This document shows, piece after piece, positions 25,904 through 34,568 of a stretch of DNA of 64,000 nucleotides (position 1 is the first letter of the stretch; every line of letters starts with the position of its first letter). The stretch spans positions 153,887 through 217,886 of the forward strand of contig JACKML010000006.1 in the NCBI GenBank assembly GCA_024235415.1, in the 5' to 3' direction. Both the position numbers and the translations under genes were made by a program. The notes beneath the pieces were generated by a model. That model was not told the DNA's origin and ran no database searches. It was given only the letters and a program-made list of their open reading frames with translations. This stretch comes from Chromatiaceae bacterium. Its GTDB lineage: Bacteria > Pseudomonadota > Gammaproteobacteria > Chromatiales > Chromatiaceae.

Positions 25904-28813
25904 TTACTGGCAGGCCTCGCAGTCCGGGTCGAGGATGCTGCACGCCTTGGGCGCGCTGCCGGTGTCCGCCGTGGACAACGCCTGGTAGCTGCCGCCAACC
26001 GCACTCAGCTTGTTGGCCCGGCTGGTGTCGTCCATGGTCGATTTCTCGACATGTGTCGCGCCCATCGAGCGCAGGTAGTAGGTCGTTTTGAGGCCACGCA
26101 CCCAGGCCAGCTTGTACAGGTTGTCGAGCTTCTTGCCGGAAGGCTCGGACATGTACAGGTTGAGGCTCTGGGCCTGGTCGATCCACTTCTGACGCCTGCT
26201 GCCGGCCTCGACCAGCCAGCGCGGATCCACTTCGAAGGCCGAGGCGTAAAGTGCCTTGAGGTCTTCAGGGATACGGCTGATCGGCTGAACCGAGCCATCG
26301 TAGTATTTGAGGTCATTGACCATCACCGAGTCCCACAGGCCGAGTGCCTTGAGGTCGCGTACCAGGTAGGGGTTGACCACGGTGAATTCGCCCGACAGGT
26401 TCGATTTGACGAACAGGTTCTGGTAGGTCGGCTCGATCGACTGGCTGACCCCGCAGATATTCGAGATGGTCGCCGTCGGGGCGATTGCCATGGTGTTGGA
26501 GTTGCGCATCCCGACCTTGGTGACGCGCTCGCGCAGGCTGTCCCAGTCGAGCGTGCTGCTGTCGTCGACCTGCAGGTAGGTGCCGCGCTGCTCCGCCAGG
26601 CGGGCCAGCGAGTCGATCGGCAGGATGCCCTGGCTCCACAGCGACCCCTCGAAGCTCTGGTAGCGGCCGCGTTCCTCTGCCAGGTCGGTCGAGGCCTGGA
26701 TCGCGTAGTACGACACCGCCTCCATCGAACGGTCGGCAAAATCGACGGCCTCCTGGCTGGCGTAGGGCAGGCGCACCTTGTACAGCGCATCCTGGAATCC
26801 CATGATTCCCAATCCGACCGGGCGGTGCCGCAGGTTGGAGTTACGCGCCTGCGGCACACTGTAGTAGTTGTACTCGATGACGTTGTCGAGCATGCGCATG
26901 GCGGTACTGACGGTCTTTCTGAGCTTGTCGAGATCGAGTCCGTCCTCGTTGGTGTGAACGGCCAGATTCACCGACCCGAGGTTGCAAACCGCAATCTCGT
27001 TGTCGTTGGTATGCAGTGTAATCTCCGTGCACAGGTTGGAACTGTGAACCACGCCTATGTGTTGGTTGGTGTAACGGATGTTGCACGGATCCTTGAACGT
27101 CACCCAGGGGTGGCCGGTCTCGAACAGCATGCCCAGCATCTTGCGCCACAAGTCATTGGCCTTGAGCGTCTTGGCCACATTCATCTCGCCGCGCGCGGCC
27201 TTTTCCTCGTAGCGTGTATATGCCGCCTCGAACGCTGCACCGGTCAGGTCGTGCAGGTCACCGGTCTCGTCGGGTGAGAACAACGTCCAGGTGCCTTCCT
27301 CGGCGACACGTTTCATGAACAGGTCGGGGATCCAGCTCGCGGTGTTCATGTCGTGTGTGCGGCGACGGTCGTCACCGGTGTTCTTGCGCAGGTCGAGGAA
27401 TTCCTCGATATCGACGTGCCAGGTCTCGAGATAGGCACACACCGCACCCTTGCGTTTACCGCCCTGGTTGACTGCAACCGCGGTGTCGTTGGCGACCTTG
27501 AGGAAGGGAACGACGCCCTGTGACTTGCCGTTGGTACCTTTGATATGAGCACCCATGCCGCGCACGCGGGTCCAGTCGTTGCCCAGGCCGCCGGCAAACT
27601 TGGACAGCAGTGCGTTGTCCTTGATCGAGCTGTAGATGCCGTCCAGGTCGTCCGGCACCGTGGTGAGGTAGCAGCTGGACAGCTGCGGACGCAGCGTGCC
27701 GGAATTGAACAGCGTCGGTGTGGAGCTCATGAACTCGAAGCTCGACAACAGGTCGTAGAACTCGATTGCACGGCCCTCACGATCGATCTCGTTGATTGCC
27801 AGCCCCATCGCGACGCGCATGAAGAACGCCTGTGGCAGTTCGAAGCGGGTGCCCTTCGAATGGATGAAGTAGCGGTCGTACAGGGTTTGCAGGCCGAGGT
27901 AGGTGAACTGCAGGTCGCGCTCCGGCTTGAGTGCTGCACCGAGCCGCGGGAGGTCGTACTGGGTGAGGCGCTTGTCCAGCAGTTCCAGGTCGGCGCCGCG
28001 CTTGATGTAGTTGGCGAAATACTCGCTGTAGCGCTCGCCCATTTCTGCCTGGGTGGCGACACTGGTATCCATGGCGAGGAAACCGAGCGCTTCACGACGC
28101 AGCATGTCCATCAGCAGGCGCGCCGCGGCATGCGAATAGTTTGGTTCCTTCTCGATCAGGGTGCGCGCGCTCATCACCAGCGCCTGCGACACGTCACGTT
28201 CCTTGACCCCGTCGAACAGGTTGCGGCAGGTGTCGTCGAGGATCGAATCTACGGTCACCGCCTCGAGTCCGCTGCAGGCCTCGCCGACCAACCGGCGCAG
28301 GCGCTCGACGTCCAGCGGCTGCGTGCTGCCATCAGCCCGCACGATATTGACCAGGTGTTCTGGCTTGGCCGTCTGCTTCTTGGCGGCCTCTTCGCTGCGC
28401 TTGCGCTTCTGCTCTTCACGATAAAGCACATAAGCGCGTGCCACCTTGTGTTCGCCCGAGCGCATCAATGCCAGCTCGACCTGGTCCTGTATTTCCTCAA
28501 TGTGGATGGTCCCGCCTGCCGGATTGCGCCGGAACAGGGCCTCGCACAGCTGCTCGGTCAGGGCCTGAACCAGGTCGTGCACACGACGCGAGGCCGCGGC
28601 GCTGCCGCCCTCGACGGCGAGGAAGGCCTTCGTCATCGCGACTGCGATCTTGTTGGCGTCGAAATTCGTCACTTTGCCGTTGCGTCGGATCACGCGCAGG
28701 CCACCGGGTGCATTGGCGCGGATCTCGGGTGTCGCGTCTGCCGCGGTGGTCTTGCTTGGGGGGACAGCAATGCTGTCCGCACCGCCATTGGAATGCGTGA
28801 TTTCGGTCGCCAT
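25904..28813 (-). CDS. nrdA: Ribonucleotide reductase alpha subunit, class I
   Basis: A 969-residue enzyme that reduces NDPs to dNDPs. It has two N-terminal ATP-cone allosteric domains (starting VIRRNGKVTNFDANKIAVAM and ADGSTQPLDVERLRRLVGEA), rather than one. Catalytic residues are visible: the Cys in LSSCYLTTV, the Asn-Cys-Glu cluster in NLCTEI, and VCNLGSVNL. The C-terminal redox tail has cysteines in CSILDPDCEACQ. The start at 28813 follows AGGAGGAGCC. It is the first gene of the operon, with both nrdB copies after it. Confidence 0.97.
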   Translation of the reverse strand: MATEITHSNGGADSIAVPPSKTTAADATPEIRANAPGGLRVIRRNGKVTNFDANKIAVAMTKAFLAVEGGSAAASRRVHDLVQALTEQLCEALFRRNPAGGTIHIEEIQDQVELALMRSGEHKVARAYVLYREEQKRKRSEEAAKKQTAKPEHLVNIVRADGSTQPLDVERLRRLVGEACSGLEAVTVDSILDDTCRNLFDGVKERDVSQALVMSARTLIEKEPNYSHAAARLLMDMLRREALGFLAMDTSVATQAEMGERYSEYFANYIKRGADLELLDKRLTQYDLPRLGAALKPERDLQFTYLGLQTLYDRYFIHSKGTRFELPQAFFMRVAMGLAINEIDREGRAIEFYDLLSSFEFMSSTPTLFNSGTLRPQLSSCYLTTVPDDLDGIYSSIKDNALLSKFAGGLGNDWTRVRGMGAHIKGTNGKSQGVVPFLKVANDTAVAVNQGGKRKGAVCAYLETWHVDIEEFLDLRKNTGDDRRRTHDMNTASWIPDLFMKRVAEEGTWTLFSPDETGDLHDLTGAAFEAAYTRYEEKAARGEMNVAKTLKANDLWRKMLGMLFETGHPWVTFKDPCNIRYTNQHIGVVHSSNLCTEITLHTNDNEIAVCNLGSVNLAVHTNEDGLDLDKLRKTVSTAMRMLDNVIEYNYYSVPQARNSNLRHRPVGLGIMGFQDALYKVRLPYASQEAVDFADRSMEAVSYYAIQASTDLAEERGRYQSFEGSLWSQGILPIDSLARLAEQRGTYLQVDDSSTLDWDSLRERVTKVGMRNSNTMAIAPTATISNICGVSQSIEPTYQNLFVKSNLSGEFTVVNPYLVRDLKALGLWDSVMVNDLKYYDGSVQPISRIPEDLKALYASAFEVDPRWLVEAGSRRQKWIDQAQSLNLYMSEPSGKKLDNLYKLAWVRGLKTTYYLRSMGATHVEKSTMDDTSRANKLSAVGGSYQALSTADTGSAPKACSILDPDCEACQ

Positions 28814-29240
28814 TAGGCTCCTCCTGAGATGGTGTTGTTGTGTGCGGACGGACCGCGTTGCGCGATCGGGCAGCATGCTGCCGGGTTACTGCGAGGTGTC
28901 CACACAGAACACAATATATACGCTGCTTTTGGAGTGTCAACCACAATATCTTGTGTATAAAAGCTGTGGAAAACGGTGGGGAAAATGTGTGTGGTCTGTG
29001 CAAAACAGCGCGGGAAACGGGCCTTTTTCAATGCATTCAGCAACTTAAAAACCGGCTCCGTTCAGCCCCCTCGGCACACCGGCCCGGTTGCGTACCGCGT
29101 CACGCCGTAGCGGAAAATTCGGCTTTGCGAGCCGGCAAAAAGCGGTGGAAAAAAATCAGCAGTATCGAATATTCGCGCATGCCGATCGTGCTTGGTTCGT
29201 GCGCTGCGCGATATGGTGTGATGACAGGTCTGCGGGTGTG
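28814..29240. other. 427-bp gap holding the nrdA control region
   Basis: The half next to nrdA carries the promoter and NrdR boxes listed separately, flanked by two DnaA-like sequences on the minus strand: TTATACACA at 28952-28960 and a one-mismatch box TTTTCCACA at 28966-28974. The half next to the TlpA gene (about 29050-29240) contains no gene or repeat that I can support. Confidence 0.6.
28909..28956 (-). promoter_or_regulatory. nrdA promoter with two NrdR boxes
   Basis: Two 16-bp sites matching the NrdR consensus (ACACAATATATA-like), at 28909-28924 and 28941-28956. Their starts are 32 bp apart, the usual spacing for paired NrdR sites. A promoter overlaps them on the minus strand: -35 TTGACA (28935-28940) and -10 TATATT (28913-28918), with a 16-bp spacer. 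NrdR binding would block the promoter when dNTPs are sufficient. nrdR itself is not in the window. Confidence 0.8.
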
Positions 29241-29711
29241 TCAGCGGTGGCCGTCGATGATCGATTGCAGGTGCGGGGCCGTGACTGGGCCGAGGTGGCG
29301 TTCCAGCATCTCGCCGGCGGGGTTGACGATTGCCGTGGTCGGGAGTCCTTCCAGGGGTTCGAACGGTACCAGGGGGGTCTTGCCGATCTTAAGGTTGGGG
29401 AAGTTGATATCGAAACGGGCGAGGAATTCGCGCGACTGCGCCGACGTGGTTTCCTCGAAATTGATTCCCAGAACCTGCACTTCCGGGTTGTGCTGCTGAT
29501 ACTGCACGAGCTCCGGCAGTTCGCGCACGCACGGGCTGCACCAGGATGCCCAGAAGTTCACCACCACCCAGCGCCCGCGAAAATCGGAAAGGCTCACCGG
29601 CTTTCCATCCAGGTCTTCCAGTGTGAAGTCGACAGGTTCGGCACGCGCGCCAGTGCACAGCGCGGCGATGAGCAGGGTTGCGAGGAATGGGTGGCGATGC
29701 AGGGTGTTCAT
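29241..29711 (-). CDS. TlpA-like thiol-disulfide oxidoreductase
   Basis: A 156-residue protein with a signal peptide (residues 5-22, ending GARA) and a TlpA/ResA fold: FTLEDLDGKPVSLSDFRGRWVVVNFWASWCSPCVRELP, with the redox motif WCSPC. The cis-Pro segment is GLPTTAIVN. It acts in the periplasm, probably as a reductant for cytochrome c or copper-protein maturation. The start ATG at 29711 is favoured over an upstream frame with no signal peptide. Confidence 0.85.
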   Translation of the reverse strand: MNTLHRHPFLATLLIAALCTGARAEPVDFTLEDLDGKPVSLSDFRGRWVVVNFWASWCSPCVRELPELVQYQQHNPEVQVLGINFEETTSAQSREFLARFDINFPNLKIGKTPLVPFEPLEGLPTTAIVNPAGEMLERHLGPVTAPHLQSIIDGHR

Positions 29712-29777
29712 GCAGCCGTTAGTCTGTCTGGCGCGAAAAAAGTTTGCGCCAGGGCGCGTGACGATGTCGAAATTCGT

Positions 29778-29824
29778 CGCACCGGCCTGGTGCATTTGCC
29801 TGGCCCGGTTAGCAAGGCTGGTGC
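29778..29824 (+). promoter_or_regulatory. NtrC-type binding site(s) upstream of nasT
   Basis: A perfect GCAC-N7-GTGC dyad (29779-29793), the NtrC consensus. About 31 bp further is a second, half-matching site ending GGTGC at 29820-29824. They lie 120-100 bp upstream of the sigma-54 element at 29900, a standard enhancer distance. Confidence 0.65.
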
Positions 29825-29899
29825 AAATATGGCGCTACCACGCCGCTTCACTCACGCCTCGTGCAGGCCAAGTGCCTGAGAACCAAGTAAACGAGCCTG

Positions 29900-29915
29900 T
29901 TGGCACGGCATATGC
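29900..29915 (+). promoter_or_regulatory. Sigma-54 promoter upstream of nasT
   Basis: TGGCAC-N5-ATGCT; GG (-24) and GC (-12) are separated by exactly 10 bp as required. There is one mismatch to the TTGC of the -12 element. Confidence 0.65.
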
Positions 29916-29987
29916 TCAGTTGTAATTGAAATCGCTTCGCGGTGATTTCTTCTAACTCTCTGTCGAAATTGCCGACTCGGCACACAC

Positions 29988-30024
29988 CGCTGCTCCACGC
30001 ACCACGTGGCGTGGCGGTTTTTTT
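29988..30024 (+). terminator. Terminator-like hairpin in the nasT leader
   Basis: A perfect 6-bp stem, CCACGC (29995-30000) with GCGTGG (30009-30014); CCG (29988-29990) and CGG (30015-30017) can extend it across a bulge. Seven T's follow (30018-30024). It is oriented rightward and lies after the sigma-54 promoter and before nasT, so it would be an attenuator for that transcript. It cannot be a terminator for the TlpA gene, which reads leftward. Confidence 0.6.
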
Positions 30025-30087
30025 ACGCAGCGGTTGAGAGAGGCTTTCGATCCGGCAACGGCGCCGCCGTTCGTGAACACACTCGAT

Positions 30088-30690
30088 ATGACTGAACTGG
30101 ACAAGAAAATGAAGAGGCTGCGGGTGCTGTTGGTCGACGACAGCTCTGAACGCCGTGCATCGGTCGAGGACTCCTTGAGCGAGGTGGAGTGCGAGGTCGT
30201 TGGATTCGCCTCCAGCAGTGACAATCTGCTCGCTCTGGTCCAGCGGTTGAACCCCGAGGTGGTGATCATCGACATGCAATCGCCCGGACGCGACACGCTG
30301 GAGAGCCTGGAGTCGATCAAGTCGGCGGCACCCAAGCCGATCGTCATGTTCACCCAGGACGATGCCGGTGAATCGATTATCCGTGCCACGCGTGCAGGCG
30401 TGAGTGCCTATGTCGTCGACGGTATCAGCAGGAAGCGCGTCCGCCCGATTCTCGATGCGGCGGTCGAACGTTTCCAGCAGTTCCGCACACTCACCACCGA
30501 GCTCGAGCGCACCCGTGCGCAACTCGAGGAACGCAAGATCATCGACAAGGCCAAGGGCATTCTGATGAAGCAGCGCCAGCTGACCGAGGAAGATGCCTAT
30601 AAAGCGTTGCGCAACCAGGCCATGCGTAGCAACAAGCGCGTGTTCGATGTCGCCGAGAGCGTCGTCGCCGCAGCCAGTCTGTTGATCTGA
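30088..30690 (+). CDS. nasT: ANTAR-domain response regulator, NasT
   Basis: A protein of about 200 residues. An N-terminal receiver domain starts MKRLRVLLVDDSSERRASVED and holds a phosphorylation-site Asp at VVIIDMQSPG. A short coiled coil (FRTLTTELERTRAQLEERK) leads to a C-terminal ANTAR domain (IIDKAKGILMKQRQLTEEDAYKALRNQAM). ANTAR proteins bind paired hexaloop hairpins in mRNA leaders to prevent termination. Here the RNA target lies just downstream, and NasS, its usual inhibitor, is encoded later in the operon. The start codon is uncertain: ATG at 30088 or 30109, or TTG at 30034. Confidence 0.9.
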   Translation: MTELDKKMKRLRVLLVDDSSERRASVEDSLSEVECEVVGFASSSDNLLALVQRLNPEVVIIDMQSPGRDTLESLESIKSAAPKPIVMFTQDDAGESIIRATRAGVSAYVVDGISRKRVRPILDAAVERFQQFRTLTTELERTRAQLEERKIIDKAKGILMKQRQLTEEDAYKALRNQAMRSNKRVFDVAESVVAAASLLI

Positions 30691-30728
30691 TCGTAAACCG
30701 CTCAACCCGCCGCACCCCAACCGGTCGT

Positions 30729-30804
30729 GCACGCCATCTGTGCCAATGGCGCGCCTGTCGCACTGCCATGGTGCGCCGCAACCAGCCGGGTACATTGCAG
30801 GTGC
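30729..30804 (+). promoter_or_regulatory. Three tandem NtrC-type sites upstream of nrtA
   Basis: Dyads at 30729-30743 and 30760-30774 are both perfect GCAC-N7-GTGC, and a one-mismatch site (GTAC-N7-GTGC) lies at 30790-30804. Their centres are 31 and 30 bp apart, near three helical turns, which is typical of cooperative NtrC enhancers. They lie about 130-200 bp upstream of the sigma-54 promoter. Confidence 0.7.
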
Positions 30805-30931
30805 GCGCGTATGGGTTCTGAAGCGTCGGCGGGAAAGCATGGCGCGGACGCGGAAAACCCTTGAACAACAACGCCTCGCAGGCCGTACGTGATCCTTCAG
30901 CAGTACCTCCAGGCATCGGCTCGATGACGGT

Positions 30932-30947
30932 TGGCACGTTCACTGCA
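30932..30947 (+). promoter_or_regulatory. Sigma-54 promoter for the nrt operon
   Basis: TGGCACG-N4-CTGCA with 10 bp between GG (-24) and GC (-12). Transcription would start near 30958, so the leader would begin about 28 bp before the first ANTAR hairpin. Confidence 0.7.
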
Positions 30948-30985
30948 GTAGCCTTTCTCAACGAGTCACGTCTCATTGTGCGACA

Positions 30986-31104
30986 GACCCAACGGCGGGT
31001 CGATCGCCTGACGTGAACACGCCGGCCGATGATGGCCGGAACAGACAACGGCGTCCTGTCGCTTGCGGCCCGCAAGGGTACGAGTGGCGGTGCGCCTTTT
31101 TTTT
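30986..31104 (+). ncRNA. ANTAR-responsive leader of nrtA (two hexaloop hairpins and T8 tract)
   Basis: Hairpin P1: GACCC (30986-30990), loop AACGGC (30991-30996), GGGTC (30997-31001). Hairpin P2: ACAGAC (31041-31046), loop AACGGC (31047-31052), GT-C-CTGT (31053-31059, one bulged base). Both hexaloops are identical and have A at position 1 and G at position 4, the recognition rule of ANTAR proteins such as NasT and EutV. Between them is a 6-bp hairpin (31022-31039, loop GATGAT). After P2 come a hairpin CTTGCG/CGCAAG (31062-31076) and a short stem GGCG/CGCC immediately before eight T's (31097-31104), the likely terminator. nrtA starts at 31138. About 447 bp separate nasT and nrtA; no gene is visible there. 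Confidence 0.75.
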
Positions 31105-31137
31105 GTCCGCATCCAAGCAGTGAGAGGTTGAACGAAC

Positions 31138-32538
31138 ATGAGCGACAACACCCGAAGCATGAGCCGTCGCGGCTTTATAAAGCGCAGCCTGCTGGCTGCC
31201 GGTATGGCGTTGGCCTTCGGCGGTCTCAGCGCCAGTGCGCTGGCCGAGATCGGTGAGCCGGAAAAAGAGGAGCTGAAGTTCGGCTTCATCAAGCTGACCG
31301 ACATGGCCCCATTGGCGATTGCCTACGAGAAGGGCTATTTCGAAGACGAGGGTCTGTACGTGACCCTCGAGGCCCAGGCCAACTGGAAGGTGTTACTCGA
31401 CGGCGTGATCGATGGCCAACTCGATGGCGCGCACATGCTCGCCGGTCAGCCGCTGGCGGCCACCATCGGCTTCGGTACCAAGGCGCACATCGTCACGCCG
31501 TTTTCGATGGACCTCAACGGCAACGGCATCACGGTATCGAACGCAGTGTGGGAGGAGATGAAACAGCATGTACCGAAACAGGCCGATGGCAAGCCGGTAC
31601 ACCCGATCAAGGCCGATTACCTGAAGCCGGTGGTTGAGAAGTACAAGGCCGAAGGCAAGCCGTTCAAGATGGGCATGGTTTTTCCGGTGTCGACCCACAA
31701 CTACGAACTGCGTTACTGGCTTGCGGCCGGGGGCATTCACCCTGGCTACTATGCACCGCAGAAGGGCGACATCACCGGTACGCTGCAGGCCGACGCGCTG
31801 TTGTCGGTAACGCCGCCGCCGCAGATGCCTGCCACGCTGGAGGCAGGAACGATCTACGGCTATTGCGTCGGTGAGCCGTGGAACCAGCAGGCGGTATTCA
31901 AGGGCATCGGCGTGCCGGTCATCACCGACTACGAGATCTGGAAAGACAACCCGGAGAAGGTGTTCGGTATGAACAAGGCGTTCACCGACCAGTACCCGAA
32001 CACTACCGTGCGCATCGTCAAGGCCCTGTTGCGTGCGGCCAAGTGGCTCGATGCCAAAGACAACGGCAACCGTCCGGAGGCGGTAAAGATCCTGTCGCAG
32101 TCGAACTACGTGGGTGCAGATTATGACGTCATCGCCAACTCGATGACCGGCACCTTTGAGTACGAAAAAGGCGACAAGCGCTCGGTGCCCGACTTCAACG
32201 TGTTCTTCCGCTACAACGCGACCTATCCGTACTACTCGGATGCTGTCTGGTACCTGAGCCAGATGCGTCGTTGGGGGCAGATCGCCGAGGCCAAGGACGA
32301 CAGCTGGTACGACCAGGTCGCCAAGTCGGTCTACCGTCCTGATATCTACAAGAAGGCTGCGATGGAGCTGATCGCCGAGGGCCACATGACCGCGGACGAG
32401 TTCCCGGATTTTGCGTCCGAGACCGGCTACCGCGCGCCACAGAGCGAGTTCATCGATGGGGTGACATTTGACGGCACCAAGCCGAACGACTACCTGAAGT
32501 CGTTCTCCATCGGTCTCAAGGGTGACGATCAGCCGTAA
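31138..32538 (+). CDS. nrtA: Nitrate ABC transporter substrate-binding protein
   Basis: A 466-residue protein with a twin-arginine signal (SRRGFIKRSLLAAGMALAFGG) and a CmpA/NrtA-type periplasmic binding fold: FGFIKLTDMAPLAIAYEKGYFEDEGLYVTL, then segments that include GQPLAATIGFGT and MDLNGNGITVSN. The family binds nitrate or nitrite. It leads an operon with the permease, the ATPase and nasS. The ribosome site is GAGAGG. Confidence 0.93.
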   Translation: MSDNTRSMSRRGFIKRSLLAAGMALAFGGLSASALAEIGEPEKEELKFGFIKLTDMAPLAIAYEKGYFEDEGLYVTLEAQANWKVLLDGVIDGQLDGAHMLAGQPLAATIGFGTKAHIVTPFSMDLNGNGITVSNAVWEEMKQHVPKQADGKPVHPIKADYLKPVVEKYKAEGKPFKMGMVFPVSTHNYELRYWLAAGGIHPGYYAPQKGDITGTLQADALLSVTPPPQMPATLEAGTIYGYCVGEPWNQQAVFKGIGVPVITDYEIWKDNPEKVFGMNKAFTDQYPNTTVRIVKALLRAAKWLDAKDNGNRPEAVKILSQSNYVGADYDVIANSMTGTFEYEKGDKRSVPDFNVFFRYNATYPYYSDAVWYLSQMRRWGQIAEAKDDSWYDQVAKSVYRPDIYKKAAMELIAEGHMTADEFPDFASETGYRAPQSEFIDGVTFDGTKPNDYLKSFSIGLKGDDQP

Positions 32539-32602
32539 CGCCGAGTTGTCGGCAGGCGGCGATGCGCCCCTGCCGACGGGCCGACGATAGCCAACCCGAA
32601 AC

Positions 32603-33646
32603 ATGGAGCATGTCATGAGCATTGCAATCCGATCCCACAAGACCTTCGAGATCACCTGGCTGGAGAATGCCATCGGCTTCCTCGCCAGTGACCGGCTTAC
32701 CAAGACAACCGGAAAACTGGCGCGCAACGTCCTGGTGCCTTTCACCGCGATCCTGGTGTTCCTGCTGCTGTGGGCCGCGGGTGCACAACAGGTCCAGACC
32801 TCACTCGGCGTATTGCCCGGGCCTGCCAAGGTGTGGGAACAGACCAAGGCGCTGTACGACGAACATGTCGCCGAACGCGACAAGGCAGCGGCCTTTTACG
32901 AACGCATGGACAAGCGCGTCGAGAAAGCCATCGCTGCCGGCAAGCCTGCCGAGAAAATCGAACGGATGAAGTCGCGTAGCTACACCGGCAAGGAGACCTT
33001 CATCGACCAGATCTTCACAAGCCTGTGGACAGTGATGACCGGATTCGTCATCGCATCGTTGATCGCCATTCCCGTCGGTATCGTCATCGGTATGAGTCAA
33101 ACCCTTTACCAGGCGTTCAATCCGATTATCCAGGTGTTCAAACCGGTGTCGCCGCTGGCCTGGCTGCCACTGGTGACCATGGTCGTGTCGGCGGTGTATG
33201 TCAGCGACGATCCTTGGTTCTCCAAGTCGTTCCTTAACTCGGCGATCACCGTCACCCTGTGCTGCCTGTGGCCGACCATCATCAACACCGCCGTCGGCGT
33301 TTCGGGAGTCAGCAAGGATCTGATCAACGTCAGCCGGGTGCTCAAGCTCAGCTGGTTCACCAAGACGCTGAAGATCGTATTGCCCTCGGCCATCCCGATG
33401 ATGTTCACCGGTCTGCGGCTATCGCTGGGTATCGGCTGGATGGTGCTGATCGCGGCAGAGATGCTGGCGCAGAACCCCGGGTTGGGCAAGTTCGTCTGGG
33501 ACGAATTCCAGAACGGCAGCTCGAACTCCCTGGCGCGCATCATGGTGGCGGTCATTGCCATCGGCTTCATCGGCTTCCTGCTCGATCGCGGCATGCTCGC
33601 GCTGCAGCGCACGGTCAGCTGGGACAAGAGCGCAGTCCTGCGTTAA
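32603..33646 (+). CDS. nrtB: Nitrate ABC transporter permease
   Basis: A 347-residue BPD_transp_1 permease. An extended cytoplasmic N-terminal region contains a Lys/Glu-rich stretch (RDKAAAFYERMDKRVEKAIAAGKPAEK). The transmembrane core has the EAA-type loop near residues 235-260 (VSGVSKDLINVSRVLKLSWFTKTLKIVLPSAIPM), where the ATPase docks. It works with NrtA and the ATPase to import nitrate. It lies 64 bp after nrtA. Confidence 0.92.
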   Translation: MEHVMSIAIRSHKTFEITWLENAIGFLASDRLTKTTGKLARNVLVPFTAILVFLLLWAAGAQQVQTSLGVLPGPAKVWEQTKALYDEHVAERDKAAAFYERMDKRVEKAIAAGKPAEKIERMKSRSYTGKETFIDQIFTSLWTVMTGFVIASLIAIPVGIVIGMSQTLYQAFNPIIQVFKPVSPLAWLPLVTMVVSAVYVSDDPWFSKSFLNSAITVTLCCLWPTIINTAVGVSGVSKDLINVSRVLKLSWFTKTLKIVLPSAIPMMFTGLRLSLGIGWMVLIAAEMLAQNPGLGKFVWDEFQNGSSNSLARIMVAVIAIGFIGFLLDRGMLALQRTVSWDKSAVLR

Positions 33647-33664
33647 CCGGAAGGGGAAAGAGCA

Positions 33665-34546
33665 ATGAATAGTTATCTCAACATCGACCATGTCGGTATC
33701 ACCTTTCCGACGGACAACGGCCCGCTGAACGTACTCGACAACGTCAATCTCAAAGTGGAGCAGGGCGAGTTCATCTCGCTGATCGGTCACTCGGGTTGCG
33801 GCAAGTCCACCGTGCTGAATATCGTCGCCGGCCTGTTGCAGGCGACCGAAGGCGGCGTACTGCTGGAGAACAGGGAGGTTCGCGAACCGGGGCCCGATCG
33901 TGCCGTGGTGTTTCAGAACCATTCCCTGCTGCCGTGGCTGTCGGTCTACGACAACGTCAGACTGGCCGTCGACCAGGTGTTCAAACGCACCAAGTCGAAG
34001 GCCGAACGCGATGAGTGGACGCGGCACAACCTCGAACTTGTGCACATGTCGCATGCCCTTGACCGCAAGCCGGACGAGATCTCCGGCGGCATGAAGCAGC
34101 GCGTCGGCATTGCGCGTGCATTGGCGATGGAGCCCAAGGTGCTGTTGATGGACGAGCCCTTCGGTGCGCTCGATTCACTGACCAGGACTCACATGCAGGA
34201 CTCGCTGATGGAGATCCAGGCGGAGCTCAACAACACCGTGATCATGATCACCCATGATGTCGACGAGGCAGTGCTGCTATCCGACCGCATCATCATGATG
34301 ACCAACGGTCCGTCGGCCAGCATCGGCGAGATTCTGCAGGTGGAGTTGGAGCGGCCGCGCGACCGCCTGTCGCTCGCCGAGGATCGCGACTACAACCACT
34401 ACCGTGCCGAGGTAGTGCGTTTCCTGCACGAACGCCATGTCGGCAAGCGGCCGCAGACAGCGGCCGAAACCGCCACGGATGCCGGGGCGGGGCAGGACGA
34501 AACGCAAGGCGCGCAGGAGAAACAGGGACTCAGGTTGGCCGTCTGA
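33665..34546 (+). CDS. nrtC: Nitrate ABC transporter ATPase
   Basis: A 293-residue ATPase: Walker A GHSGCGKST, Q-loop FQNHSLLPWLSV, signature ISGGMKQRVGIARALAMEPKVLLMDEPFGALDS, and a switch His (ITHDVDEAVLLSDRIIMM). It lacks the extra C-terminal nitrate-binding domain of cyanobacterial NrtC, so it resembles NrtD more. It lies 18 bp after nrtB. The C terminus is a short Ala/Gln-rich tail. Confidence 0.92.
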   Translation: MNSYLNIDHVGITFPTDNGPLNVLDNVNLKVEQGEFISLIGHSGCGKSTVLNIVAGLLQATEGGVLLENREVREPGPDRAVVFQNHSLLPWLSVYDNVRLAVDQVFKRTKSKAERDEWTRHNLELVHMSHALDRKPDEISGGMKQRVGIARALAMEPKVLLMDEPFGALDSLTRTHMQDSLMEIQAELNNTVIMITHDVDEAVLLSDRIIMMTNGPSASIGEILQVELERPRDRLSLAEDRDYNHYRAEVVRFLHERHVGKRPQTAAETATDAGAGQDETQGAQEKQGLRLAV

Positions 34547-34568
34547 CGGTCGCGACGGGGGGAATGCA

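Noticed and set aside
25601..27277. A 558-codon frame antisense to nrdB/nrdA.
   Set aside because: The same reasoning applies; nrdA motifs are continuous on the other strand.
31393..32883. A 496-codon open frame antisense to nrtA/nrtB.
   Set aside because: It covers two genes and an intergenic gap without any recognisable domain.
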